A model generated the notes under the pieces. It saw nothing but the letters and a program-made list of their open reading frames with translations. It was not told where the DNA came from and made no database searches. The position numbers and the translations under genes are program-made. A stretch of 64,000 nt of DNA, from the NCBI GenBank assembly GCA_023678885.1, contig CM042965.1, positions 32,655,777-32,719,776 of the forward strand, read 5' to 3'. Shown here one piece after another: positions 43,131 to 54,420 of this stretch. Source of the stretch: Pogostemon cablin. Lineage: Eukaryota > Streptophyta > Magnoliopsida > Lamiales > Lamiaceae. Each line of letters begins with the position of its first letter. The stretch's first letter is position 1.

Positions 43131-43537
43131 TTGGATTTTGATGGTTGCGGTATAAGAAACAGTATAGGGAAGTACATGATGGTGTGGCACATCAGCTACC
43201 ACTTGTAGTGGCGACTTAGCTCATTCCATTAAAATATAAAAAAAAAATTCTTCCTCCGTCTCTTTAAATAGGGTTTTTTTTTTTTTTTTGTCGTCCTACT
43301 CAAAGAGTCTCATTTTTTTTATACACATAGGACTCACGCACTCCACTAATACAATTAAAATTTTGGGCTCACGCTTCCACTAATACAACTATATATTAAT
43401 AACACATGGTACTATCTTCTTATCTGATGAGGCTACCGTGGGGCCCAGTTGAGGGTACTAATTGCCCAATTCTCTTGTCTCTTTGGGGACAAGAATATTG
43501 CTGAGTGGCCCGCTTATGGATTACCAATCTTTAATTA

Positions 43538-43773
43538 ATGGTGTACCCCACCATTAGGGGCCCCCACCGCCCCTGCCCTGGGGATTGGTGGAGGAGGTAA
43601 ATCACAGGATATGCCTCAAGTGGCTTATAGGGAGGGCTCACTGTTAAACTTGTGCTTGCAAGGGACCAAATTCATGCCAAAGGCAGGATTCGAACCCCCA
43701 CCCTGCAGCAACCAAGCTCAGCTGGAAGGCCTTTCCACCCTCCCCTCTACCACTTGAGCTATGCCCTGGGGGC
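43538..43773 (-). mobile_element. tRNA-derived SINE, 236 bp, with 15-bp target duplication
   Basis: On the minus strand the element starts at 43773. It has a perfect RNA polymerase III A box (tagctcaagtgg, 43761-43750) and B box (ggttcgaatcc, 43696-43686) spaced as in a tRNA. The 15-bp sequence accaatctttaatta flanks it at 43523-43537 and 43774-43788. The 3' end forms a small hairpin (atggtg/caccat) instead of a clear poly(A). No reading frame is expected. The family is not recognised. Confidence 0.88.
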
Positions 43774-44023
43774 ACCAATCTTTAATTATTACAATTTATA
43801 ATAGTATTTCTTGACAATTCAAATGACGACTTAGATTATGGAATCTTGAAGACCCCTTATCGTCAATATTGAATTATTTTAAGGGCACCAGTCTACACTA
43901 CGGTGCCCACCGCAAAAAAAATGACATTTAAAATTGATCGGTACAGTAAAACAAAAAAAAACAAAAATGTCAATTTTAAATTAAAAGACTCTTATGCCCT
44001 TAATTTAAGGTGAAGAAGCGTGA

Positions 44024-44458
44024 TTCAGTCTTTCAATTATTGGATATCACTTGATTTTTCAACAATTATGTCATTCGATTTTTCAAATATAGATATCACT
44101 CAATATTTCAACACTTATGGACTTTCAATTCTTAAATATTACTCGATCTTTCAACATCTTTATCACTCGTTCTTTTAATTATTGGATATCACTTGATTTT
44201 TTAATATTTATATCACTCGATTTTTTAATTCTTAGATATCACTCAGTCTTTCAACACATGTATTACTCTGTCTTTCAATTCTTAAATATCACTTGATCTT
44301 TCAACACTTGTATCACTCAGTCTTTTAATTCTTCGATATCACTCGATATTTCAGTACCTATGTCACTTGTTCTTTCAATTCTTAGATATCATTCGGGCTT
44401 TCAACACACATATTCGGTCTTTCAATAGTTAGATATCCCTCAATTTTTCAATCTTAAA
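44024..44458. repeat. Minisatellite, about 50 bp x 8-9, degenerate
   Basis: The phrase (a/g)gatatcactcgatctttcaa recurs near 44043, 44093, 44144, 44184, 44236, 44286, 44334, 44386 and 44432, i.e. every 40-52 bp. Each unit has two related halves (atatcact...tttcaa). Confidence 0.85.
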
Positions 44459-45270
44459 CTGTTCTATCTATTCTAACTTTGAGAATATGATCTTCTCTAC
44501 TCGGTCATTTCTTTTTTGTTTTTGCGTAAAATCTACTCAGCCATTTCTTAAGACCGAGTAGAACAAAAATCACGTCTTTTTTTTCTAAAATACAGTTAAC
44601 ATTTTCAGAGGGGTATTATGGTATATTTATATCAAAATTGGGTAGATTTGATTATTTTAATTAATTTTTAAAATTCAAATTGGGCTACAGACTTCATTCC
44701 TTTTATTTTAATCACTTATACGAATGATGATATAAATAATGTAAAAATAGTAATTTGATAAATACATATAATTAATTAACACCGAATTCGAAAGGAAAAA
44801 TAAAAATCTAGGAATGAACGAGTGAAAGAATTATCAATGCTTACATTCAATCGGAGCCAATAAATATTTGGGCCCCTTCAATTTCAGGAATATGACGTAT
44901 TACCAATATGAAGTTAAAGAAAAATTTCATTTTAGTACTGAGAAAAACTAAAATCATAGAAGATACTGTATTAAGTATTTTTGAATAAAGTATAAAATAT
45001 TGTTATTTTGATAAAATAAAGTGAAAATAATTTGTGATATTTTATACTCATTTCGTCTGTTTCAAAGGGATGTATTTACTTTTTGCACATAAATTAAGAA
45101 ATATTATTATTTAATATGTAGTGAGTAGTTGTATTAGTGGGTGTGTGGCACATTTTTTAATTGAATGCATGCACACCTCTTATTAAATACACACCCCTCT
45201 TTAATTCATTTTTTTAATCTTAATTTTATTATATACACACCCTTAAAAACCCAAGTTTACCCTCTTTAAT
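44459..45270. other. AT-rich sequence without recognised content
   Basis: No gene or complete element seen; a diverged piece of the MITE family noted at 42.3-43.1 kb is present at about 45,050-45,160. Confidence 0.5.
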
Positions 45271-45402
45271 TGTAATACTATACATACCATCTTCTTATAT
45301 ATTAAAACAAAATATATTTTCTTAGTTAGAATTTTTTGTAATACTATACGTACCATCTTCTTATATATTAAAACAAAATATATTTCCTTAGTTAGAATTT
45401 TG
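45271..45402. repeat. 66-bp direct tandem duplication
   Basis: Units 45271-45336 and 45337-45402 (tgtaatactata...ttagttagaatttt) differ by a few bases. Each contains tcttatatattaaaac, similar to plant Helitron 5' ends. Confidence 0.85.
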
Positions 45403-45589
45403 AAGTGTGAGGTGTCAGATTATGATGAATTTATTATTTATTGAGGTGGCTTTGTGTGATTGTTTAAACAATTTTGAAGAGGTTGAAGGTTCGAAACTTA
45501 TTTAGCACATTTATTTTAAAGTGGGTTGAGCTGAAATTTAATTAAAGAAAATAACAATATATGGCCTGTAAAAAGTTAATATTAGTCTA

Positions 45590-46090
45590 ATTTTTTTCTA
45601 TATTAAAGCAAACCACATTTTTCAATTTAGATCTTGCAAAGTGTAAGGTGGCAAGTGGATTTCTATTGAACTTGAAGATGAAGAGTACGATATTTTATAA
45701 TAATCATTAAAATTTATATTTTTCTAATGCATACAAGATTGGAAAATCATGTTATTAAGAGCTAAAATGTTGTCGTGAAAAATTGTTGGAGATTTAGAAT
45801 TCATACCTAGAATGATATTCAGTCCGTTTGATGAATCTGTTCCATTAAAATTTCAGAGAAAATGATTCTCTATTAAGGTTTGTTATGATATGACTATTAA
45901 TAGAAGTCAAGGACAATCTCTATCATGTGTTGTGTATAATTGAAAAGACATGTTTTCAAACATGGACAATTGTTCCTAGCAGTTTTCAGAGTGAAAAACA
46001 AGAGAGGGTTAAAGACACTTTGTCCTGACGATGAATGAAAATTAACAAAAAAAACTCAACATGGTGTATAGAGAGATTTTTCAAATTTTG
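45590..46090 (+). pseudogene. Helitron helicase C-terminal relic
   Basis: From about 45,835 the translation shows a Pif1-like helicase C-terminal block: FSIKVCYDMTINRSQGQSLS, then HVFKHGQLFVAVFRVKNKRG, then GVYREIF near 46,075, in the order found in plant Helitron helicases. There are internal stops and the upstream Rep domain is missing. A helitron-like start tctatattaaagcaaac is at about 45,598. A defined 3' end (hairpin plus CTRR) was not found. The helicase would unwind DNA for rolling-circle transposition; this copy is dead. Confidence 0.75.
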
Positions 46091-46247
46091 ATTTAATTAA
46101 TTAATTGGATATCATTTCACTTTTGAAGTATACTATTAAATTTTTAATAAAAGTTCATATACATGTAGATTCTTTTTTTTTTTTATAATTAATATGGGTA
46201 GTTTGAATTGAATATATCAACTATTAAAATTTTTATTTATTATGTAT

Positions 46248-47338
46248 TGATGAGAGTGTAAATTCACGTATTTTTGAAAATTGAGTACGATTGAGTCTTT
46301 TATTAAGACAAATCATAATATTTATGGAAAAGCCACGAATTAGAGGATACTAGGGCTTTTTGGGCATATTTGTACATGAAAACAGACCGTAAGGGATCAG
46401 AATTAGAAGACACGATTTTTGACGCAATTTTTGAAGGTTGTTCGACTTCAGGACCTTGTTCGACCATCATCACTTTAGTCGAACAAGGTGGTCAAGTCGA
46501 GCAAGATATGCAGAAACATACAGAGAGCTTGCTCGACCAAGGGATGTTGTTCGACAAGCATCATCTTGGTCGAACAGATGAGGCTTGGTCGAACAAAATG
46601 TGCAAAAACTTACAAAAAACTTGCTCGACCGTTGCTAGACCAGGAGGCCTTGCTCGACCAATCGAGGCTTAGTTGAACGGATTTTCGCTGATGATATTTT
46701 TGATAATTTTGAATTTTTTTTATCAAATTTGACGTATGCCTCAAGCAAAAGTCCATCCAAGGCCCGTAAGGAGGTTCTACGAGTATAAAGGAAGAGCTTT
46801 CGCAGGAGAAAATAGGACACCACTTCATCATCTATTCATCACCACCGAAACCCTATCGCCATCCGAAGGAACTGTGGAGAGGTTCGTCTGTCGAACCAAG
46901 TGAGAATCAAGTGAAGATTCAAGACAGAGAGAGTCGCAATGGCATCCATATTTAGGGTTTGCTTTGCTACTTAATTTATCTTGTAATTTTCAAGACTATG
47001 GGTAAGATCCTAACAACCACCATGATTGTTCTTCGATCAATCATGGGCTAGAACCGCTTCAGTAGTTCTAGGGTTATGAAGGTTTTATGAGTTAATTTGT
47101 CTTTCATGTGTAAACTCCGTGCAACACTACTTGTGGTTTATTTTATATAAGGTTGTGCTTTTTAAATCCATACTCACTGTCATTTTGTGCATCATTAACT
47201 GTTATGTAGAGTCTGAATACATATCTTGGTTCTTGATTGAGTGCGTTCACTGCTGAGCAGGATTACATATTATAATTCTAAGTGAATGGATTCCAAAGTC
47301 TTATTAGAACTATTGTTCTTAGTCGCATTTTTAGTAAA
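46248..47338 (+). mobile_element. LTR-like sequence I, truncated on the right
   Basis: It starts tgatgagagtgtaaattc, has a block of alternating tcgacca / ggtcgaac words (46,438-46,680), a TATA-like gagtataaagg near 46,776 and a CT/GA-rich leader: the same plan as the other LTRs here, with a different word. The right end lacks the expected terminal CA and abuts LTR H. Confidence 0.6.
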
Positions 47339-48743
47339 TGTAAAGAATAAGAGACTCTATCGTCGAGTAAACGCGTGACCAAGTACAAAATTTATAGTAA
47401 TATCATCCCAAGGGAAATGAAACTTAGGTTTGTATCCGGATTTTCCATTGATTTGTACTTTGTAAGGATGATAGATTGAAGATGTTGTATTTAAGGCTAT
47501 TACTTACGATTCTACTCAATTAACTAGAATTGAGACTAACAAAGTAAATGATCAAACAACAAGCAAATGATGAATGGAATGGATGTAGATTTCACTTGAG
47601 AAGAGACCAAGGATAATCATACTCATGGTTAAGACTTGGGCTAAATATACAAAACTCTTGATGGTAATTTTCGTTAACTTGTGGATTAAAAGCAATCACA
47701 ATTTTACCTCTAGTCTCTATGGCCAAGGCAATAGGTTCTCGACTCTTTTATAAGCCTAAATCTCCTAAGATTGGTCTTAATCTCAATTCCCTTAAGGTAC
47801 TATGATCATAAGTTGGTTCTTTTCACTCAATTTCTTAAGTGTCCCTCTATAAATGTTCTAAGCCTAAGGAGGGTATAACTTACCTCCCCTTATACTAACA
47901 TGCATGCACAATTCAATGTATGATTCAATTAAACATTCACTCACAACATTGGAATGACCATCCAAATACTATGAATAGAAGATTTAATCACACAAACATT
48001 AAAATGAAACATGATTGATATATCATAAAAGAAAATCCACAAATCAATTCAAATCATTACTCAAGTTTTACATATATAACTCTTCATCTTAACCATTCAT
48101 ATGATTAGCCCTACTATAGGACTAGCCACTAAACATGGTGATTAATTCAATACAAATCAAGCTTTACTCCATTTGAGCCATAATAAGAAGAAATTCAACA
48201 ATTGGAAAGTAGATTGACTTCCCTTGCATGGAAAGACCTCCCTCCTCTTCAATGTATCAAATTCTTCACTCCTTGATGCTTAAATCTTCTCAAATGGTGG
48301 AAGGATGGATGGAATGATGGATTTATGGAGTGAAAATGAAGATCAAATGGAAATTGGATGGATCTAGATGGTAGAGATGGATTATATATCTAGTGTGTAA
48401 GGAAATGTGGTGTGGAGTGTGTGTACCAGCATACGACCATCCTCCTAGGTGAGCAGTGATTTCTGATGACAATACACGACCACTTGTTACAGGGTCGTAT
48501 TCCGCACACGGCCAGTGTACAAATAGGTTGTGTCCTTCCGATTCCGTTTCGCTCCCAACTCCATTTTTGTACATTTCTTGAACTGTTTTACACATATCTA
48601 TGCTCATTTACACAAATATATGAAAGCATACCATATTCCTCAAAATAACAATAACTTCACCAAAAGTAACACAAATACGGATAAAAATATCCAAAAATAC
48701 ACAAATAACAATACTAAAATTTAGGTGAAAATGACAACATTCA
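47339..48743 (-). mobile_element. LTR H, Athila-type, internally deleted in the hairpin array
   Basis: On the minus strand it starts tgaatgttgtcattttcacc (48743) and ends ttctttaca (47339). It matches the LTR piece at 63440-64000 in reverse, and the solo-like LTR at 26.7-28.2 kb in the R/U5 part. The hairpin array (48,425-48,540) is shorter than in the right-hand copy. Confidence 0.75.
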
Positions 48744-49407
48744 ACTATCTTATATAAATACATGTTAATTGAATAATATTCAGGTTAATAAGTAGGATAA
48801 AGAGTATAACTTCATAGTACCTATAAAGGGAGATCATATCGGGTTAGAGTACTAAGTGTACAGGAAATAATTAATACTGATAGTACCTAAAAAGGGGGGT
48901 GAATTATATCTCTTGCTTCGAGGATATTCACACATGTCATACGCATATTTACTTGTGTCTATAGAATGAACTTGCATGGTTTAGTGATGTATCCACAAAC
49001 CACAAGGCAGAGTCGGACATCAACGCATGGAAGAGAGATTAATAAGTAAAGTTGGATGACCCGAAGAACTACCTAATTCCTCACTTGATCACAGTCGTAT
49101 TATCTCTATTACTTGTTTACTTTATTTACTATTTTAATTACTTGTTATTTAGTTATTTAATCACCACAAATAAATTGCCAACATAATCTTAATTCATGAG
49201 AATATAACTAAATTAATAATAATCCATTCTTTGGGTACGATAATCACTTGGTCACTTATCGAAACTACAATTGATATCCTTACGCTTGAGGATTAATTTT
49301 GTGTGTTGAGAAAACGCTCATCATGTATATAGAATGAAATAATAAATTTTAAAAAACGTTCATCACGTATATAGAATGACGATAATCATTTATGTGTTGA
49401 GGACTTA
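48744..49407 (-). repeat. Segment X, left-arm copy (LTR fragment of another Athila-type group)
   Basis: A 664-bp segment between LTR H and the element C LTR fragment. On the minus strand it includes two copies of cattctatata-gtgatga-cgttttt about 41 bp apart, then sequence like LTR E (aggatatcaattgtag). The same segment, 665 bp, lies at 62775-63439. Confidence 0.75.
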
Positions 49408-49670
49408 CACTTGTTACAGGGCCGTGTTCCGCACACGGCCCGTATACAAGCAGGTTGTGTTCTTCCGACTCTATTTCGCTCCCGACTCTATTTTAATCCA
49501 TTTCTTGACCCATTTTACACATATTTAAGCTCATTTACACAATTCTATGAAATCATACCACATTCCTTAAAATAACAGTAACTCTACTGAAAGTAACACA
49601 AATACGGATAAAAATATCCAAAAATACACAAATAACAACACTAAAATTTAGGTGAAAATGACAACGATTA
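49408..49670 (-). repeat. Element C 3' LTR fragment (263 bp)
   Basis: Starts (minus strand) taatcgttgtcattttcacc next to the purine tract and stops within the hairpin array at ...cctgtaacaagtg, where segment X begins. The right-arm copy is cut at the same place. Confidence 0.8.
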
Positions 49671-49686
49671 ACCCCCCAAACTTAAG
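49671..49686 (-). other. Polypurine tract of element C
   Basis: Plus strand accccccaaacttaag, adjoining the 3' LTR. Confidence 0.88.
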
Positions 49687-51272
49687 GTATTGTTCGTCCT
49701 CGAACAATGAAAAATGATAAACAAGAGGAGTAATTTTTACCTAGAAAACATCTAACGAACATAAGCCACAACACATCACAAGTAATAAGGATTACACAAT
49801 TCACATTAAGTATCCCTACCTCATCAAACTTATAACATGAAAGATTAACAAGTTCAATCTTAAGAATGACAAAAGAGTAATCAAATCCCTTTCAATCCAA
49901 GCCTCTCATAGGATCTCAAATTCACTCAACACTCTATAGAGTGGGGTTTTGATCATCACTCATCAACCGGTTAAAACCGACTCACCATAGGCTTGCTCAT
50001 GGACTATGTTCACAAGCCACCTAAGTTTCGTAAGTGATCAAAAATGTCTTTATCTTTTGGATGTAATGTTTAGGCTCTTTGGTAGGGTATGAGACTTTGG
50101 ATAATAGTGACTAATCAAGTGTAAGTAATTTAAGAGATGATACCTTTCTCCAACTTACTTACTTTTAAGCTTCCTTTACTCTCTTCTTTAATCATAAGCA
50201 CTACCCATTATGACTTTTGGATGCTTCTTTTCTTTCGACTTTTGAATTTCATGAGCTCATTTTTGTTGATTTGCTCATTTTTTTCTTGTTTTGAGGTCGC
50301 ATTTATATTTGCTTTAGCTCTTTTCAACATTTTCTTGCTTGTTTACCATTTTCTTTCTTTTCTAGTATAATTCTCATATCAAACCTTGTAAACTATCATC
50401 TCCTCAATCACCCACACTTAGTTTATATATATAAGGCTCAAGTAGGTTTTAAAAGCTTGTATTGTGCTTGAATCACAAAGAAAAGACTTATAGGCTCAAA
50501 GTGGCTCACTATGGATAATATTTTTGGTAAAAAAAATTTTATGGCTATGACTTCATTCATCAAGGATGGCCTAAGATCATTTCACAAATTTCCACCATTC
50601 GGGCTTCATTCCTATAGTTCATAAGCAAGTTCTAGTTTGTCTAAGTTCAATCGGTCCTCCCTTCAAGAATTAACCATGGAGGCACGGTTGAGGCTCTAGT
50701 CTCACAAGCTTTTTCTTGGACCAAATGAAACATAATTACCCTTTATACTTCTCAAAATTGAACAAATTATATAATTAATGTCACAATTTCAACAAGTAGA
50801 AATCATTAACATGCTTGCCATCACTCATCACGAACAATGCATTATAACTCATATTCAAAAGTTACTCTACTCCTTCCCAAAAACATACCACCAAACCATC
50901 CCTACAAGAATAAAAATAACAACAAACACCACAATGATCAAAGAAAACTCACCAAACAATACAAAAAATATATAACATGCGTAAACCAAATCATCCGTCA
51001 AAAAGTATCAACACATTAATTCACATCCATAGCAATAAAAAGTCAAATTTCCATCACATCCAAACAATAAAAATCAAACCAAAATACGAAAAATAACAAA
51101 AAGTAAATCGCATAAAATTAAAATAAAACCCAAAATAAAGGAAACCTCCCAAAAACAAACAATTTAAGTACAATCCAATTTACCACATCAAATCTAATTC
51201 AAAAATCCTTCAAAAAGTCTAATTATAGCTAAAATGAATGAACAAAAGTGTGGAGCACTCAAAGTACTCCCT
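49687..51272 (-). other. Element C spacer between third ORF and polypurine tract
   Basis: About 1.6 kb without a gene. Conserved in reverse at 60,905-62,496 and, more distantly, at 23,330-24,818 in element A (for example gcccgaatggtgga/gcccgattagtgga). Confidence 0.75.
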
Positions 51273-53247
51273 TCATTGCTCTGGAGGTGGAGGTGGATGA
51301 TAGGCATTCCATGAAATGTATGCACGAGGAGATCCGGGGAACTGGAAGTTGAACATCATCGTTAGCATCTCCTCCATGTTGTTGGCGTGCACCCATGATC
51401 GCTCCTCGTAATACTCCCTCCGAGCTGTCCATCTCTGAGCTCCTGAATATGCGCTCCATGCTCCTGCTAGATCTCTCGGATCTCCCTGATCTGTGCTCCG
51501 TAAGTCTGTTGTATGCGCCTCATATCTCCCACCTCATCCATCATGTAATTCCATCTATCATTCCCTTGCTCAGGTCCTACTAGCGGCAGTTGCTCTTCTT
51601 TCTCGATCTATAGTGGATTAGGGCCCTGCTCTTCAAACTTTACTTGCTCCGGTTGTTCTTCTTGCTCATCTTCTTCCATTGGCACTGGCTCGGCTCTCAA
51701 GTTAGCTAGCTCGAGGTTCTCTTCCACTCTCAATTGTCTTAAATACTCTTCCACTTCATCACGATTTCTCCTATAGAAAGCTCTCACGACCTTTGAGTGA
51801 TTCGCACTAGCAATTGCCAAGTTGGCAAGCCTCCTTCTAGTGTAGACCATAGTGAGCTCTGGAGTTGGCAAGGAAAATGGAGCTCCCGTTTCCTGTCTCA
51901 GACAATATTGATTCCTAACCGTGGTCAAGAACTCCATCCTCATCAACTATTGGTAGTTCAGCCCTTCACTCACCATCCGATTCTCCATACCTGCCACATT
52001 AACTCCCAATCCTTGAGATATCATAGTGATCATCCCTCCTAGCATTAGATATTGAGAAGATTGTCTCTTAGCAACTCTCCGCATTCCCATGCATGCAGAA
52101 GGTCCAGTGTTATGAATTGCCAAAAAAGAGGCCAAAAAGAGACATAGATTTCTCCCCACCTTCTCAGTGTACAGAGAGAAGGAAAATTAGATAGAGAAAA
52201 GTGAGCTTTGGAGCTGCAAAGCAAAGTAGGGACTGCGAGGCGCTTTCGAACTAAGGTTTTTTCCCCGTAGTCTTTGTAGAGGAAAGAAAGACTTTGATGA
52301 GTCCCCTTTTATTGGTATTGGTAAGGTCGATCAAACTGTCTTTTTCCTTCAAAGAGTCCCCGGTTAGTGTTTAGTCGATACAGGAAAGTCGCCCTGGAAA
52401 TTGACTCACCATCCGATTCTCCATACCTGCCACATTAACTCCCAATCCTTGAGATATCATAGTGATAATCCCTCCTAGAATTAGATATTGAGAAGATTGT
52501 CTCTTAGCAACTCTCTGCATGATGCACAAAGTGTGCTGCAATGTTCAACGGTCGCTCATTGTAGATGCAAAACATGATGTAAAGCTGCTTCTCTCCAACA
52601 GCTCCACCTTCAAACCTTCCTAAGATGGTATTTGAGACAATCTTCTCCAAGTATCTCATCACTGGGTTCCGGATTGTGGTCCCATTTGAAGCACTAGGGA
52701 TGTATCCTGCTCTTTTCATCCCATCATTCACCAAGCTCTTCCACCATTCTTGTTAGTTGAAACCACCACCTTCATAAAAACTTTGATGGTTCGGACATGG
52801 TGGACAACCAAAACACTCATTCACAATAGCCAGGGGAACCTTTTCTCTCAACACATTATCTAACTGGAATGTCACCCAAATAGGAAACCCATTCCAATCC
52901 TTCTTAACTTGCAATGTGCTCATGAATTCTGCAGTTAAGTGAAAGTAGGTTGGTGGCCTCTTGTCAGAGAATGCTTTCATCTGAGCAAAACGGAATAGCT
53001 TCCTCAAATCCTCCTCGAGTTCTAGTCCTCTCATTATCTCCGTATCTTGGAAACGAGTGGGCTTGATCTTTGGAGCCAATATTTGCCAACGGAGCACATA
53101 CTTTCTCCAATAATCCTCAAACTCAACCCCAAAATTTTCTGGATGTACTCCGTCTTCCATCAACTGTGCATCCAAATTAGTCAATTCCCCAGGATCGGTT
53201 ATCACAATGAAGTCCTCATTCCTTGATCTAACTCTCCTCACGGCCAT
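51273..53247 (-). pseudogene. ATHILA ORF1-like third gene, left-arm copy, broken
   Basis: On the minus strand the start MAVRRVRSRNEDFIVITDPG at 53247 and the following 160 residues match the intact right-arm copy at roughly 88 percent of residues by eye. A stop follows GGFN near 52,755 (caa changed to taa). A 319-bp unrelated insert (52085-52403) with a 117-bp flanking duplication splits the middle. The C-terminal coiled-coil part is still recognisable to the stop at 51273-51275. This copy reads through the position where the right copy stops and continues about 20 codons with a PPPPPE run. The product is not expected to be functional. Confidence 0.85.
52085..52403. other. Foreign 319-bp insert in the left-arm third gene
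   Basis: This segment is absent from the right-arm copy and is flanked by a 117-bp direct duplication of element sequence (51968-52084 and 52404-52520, a few mismatches). Composition differs from its surroundings (for example gactgcgaggcgctttcg, agtccccggttagtg). It is possibly organellar DNA; I could not identify it. Confidence 0.75.
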
Positions 53248-53972
53248 CTACAAACAATAATTCTCAAATTATAACCAATTACCTTAATAAGAATGTTAAT
53301 GCACTTAGTTAAATTTCACCCTAGTTATTCAACTTAGTATGAAACCTACTATGCATCAACATACTTATTCACCTCATTAGTATTTCAAATCATAATAGGC
53401 ACTTCACCATCATTCATCTTGACTAATCAATAATTCATAACCAATTTTAAGCGTTATCTCACATATGAATTCCAATTTATATCATCATCAAACAACATTC
53501 AAATATGATTTTCAAATTCCAACAAAATTCTCTCTTAGATATTTCATCGAACACTTGGCATGCATAAAGTTTCAACATAATTTCAATATTCAATTCACAT
53601 AGCCTCATGCCCTAATCCTCAATATATAAGTTTAATTCCTCACAAATAAACATTAAACTCATGTAATTCTTCAATTAGCACAACGCAATCACTCAAATTC
53701 ATGATTCTCACACAATCCCCAAATTACTCCTCATGAACCCTAATTCAACTTTATTCAAGAATCAAATTAAAACATGGATGATAATCACTCAATAAAGCAT
53801 ACGAAATTCACACAATGACAAAGCCCATGTATCAATTCAATCAATTCAATCAATTCATATCAAACTTTATAAGTTAAGGTTCAAAAATTCATACCTCTTG
53901 ACAATTGGATGTGGAGAAGTGTTTTGGATGTGCAAAATTGACGAACTTCACTCACTATCCCTCAAAACTCAC
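53248..53972 (-). other. Candidate leader intron, left arm
   Basis: On the minus strand ctaccaag|gtgagt (donor at 53972) and tttgtag|ATG (acceptor at 53248, immediately before the third ORF) bound a 725-bp AT-rich segment. The same boundaries occur at 58657-59372 in the right arm. Confidence 0.6.
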
Positions 53973-54068
53973 CTTGGTAGATGATTCGTATACTTGGAAG
54001 GATGAATGTGGTGCAAACGGAGTGTGTATGGAAGAAGGAGGGCGTGTGGAATGAGTACGGATCGGCCC

Positions 54069-54420
54069 TATTTAAAACCTAGAGCAACCCCTGCACGGCC
54101 CGTGCTGTGCTGCACGGCCTCAAGTGAGGCCGTGTAGCATTTTCTGATGTAACTACACGGCCAACTGCTACAGGGCCGTGTGCGGAACACAGCCCGTGTA
54201 CCTGCTCTACTGCACGGCTCGAGCTGCAGAGCTCGGCCTTCCTCCTGGCCGTGTAGCATTTTCTGATATAAATACACGGCCAACTGCTACAGGGCCATGT
54301 GCGGAACACGGCTCGTGTAGCAGTTTTTCCTGTTTTAACACTTTTTCACACTTCACCTTATTTCAGTCCTGTTTTTCCACTTCTCAAACACCCTTTTCAT
54401 GCTCAAAACACTTTAAAATA
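54069..54420 (-). promoter_or_regulatory. Internal promoter-like block of the third ORF
   Basis: Upstream (minus strand) of the leader is a TATA-like element (plus strand tatttaaa, 54069-54076). Beyond it is a GC-rich array (54088-54320) with two 119-bp-spaced copies of acacggccctgtagcagttg...gccgtgta...atcagaaaatgctacacggcc. This is the same module as in the LTR U3 regions. It suggests a separate transcript for the third gene; that is inference. Confidence 0.6.

Noticed and set aside
43686..43761. A functional tRNA gene
   Set aside because: A and B boxes are perfect, but the sequence does not form a proper acceptor stem and is followed by a SINE body with a 15-bp target duplication.
54069..54420. 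A true second LTR inside element C (i.e. two adjacent elements)
   Set aside because: It has hairpin words and TATA like a U3, but no R/U5 end, primer site or TG/CA ends, and the sequences on both sides align continuously with A's spacer.
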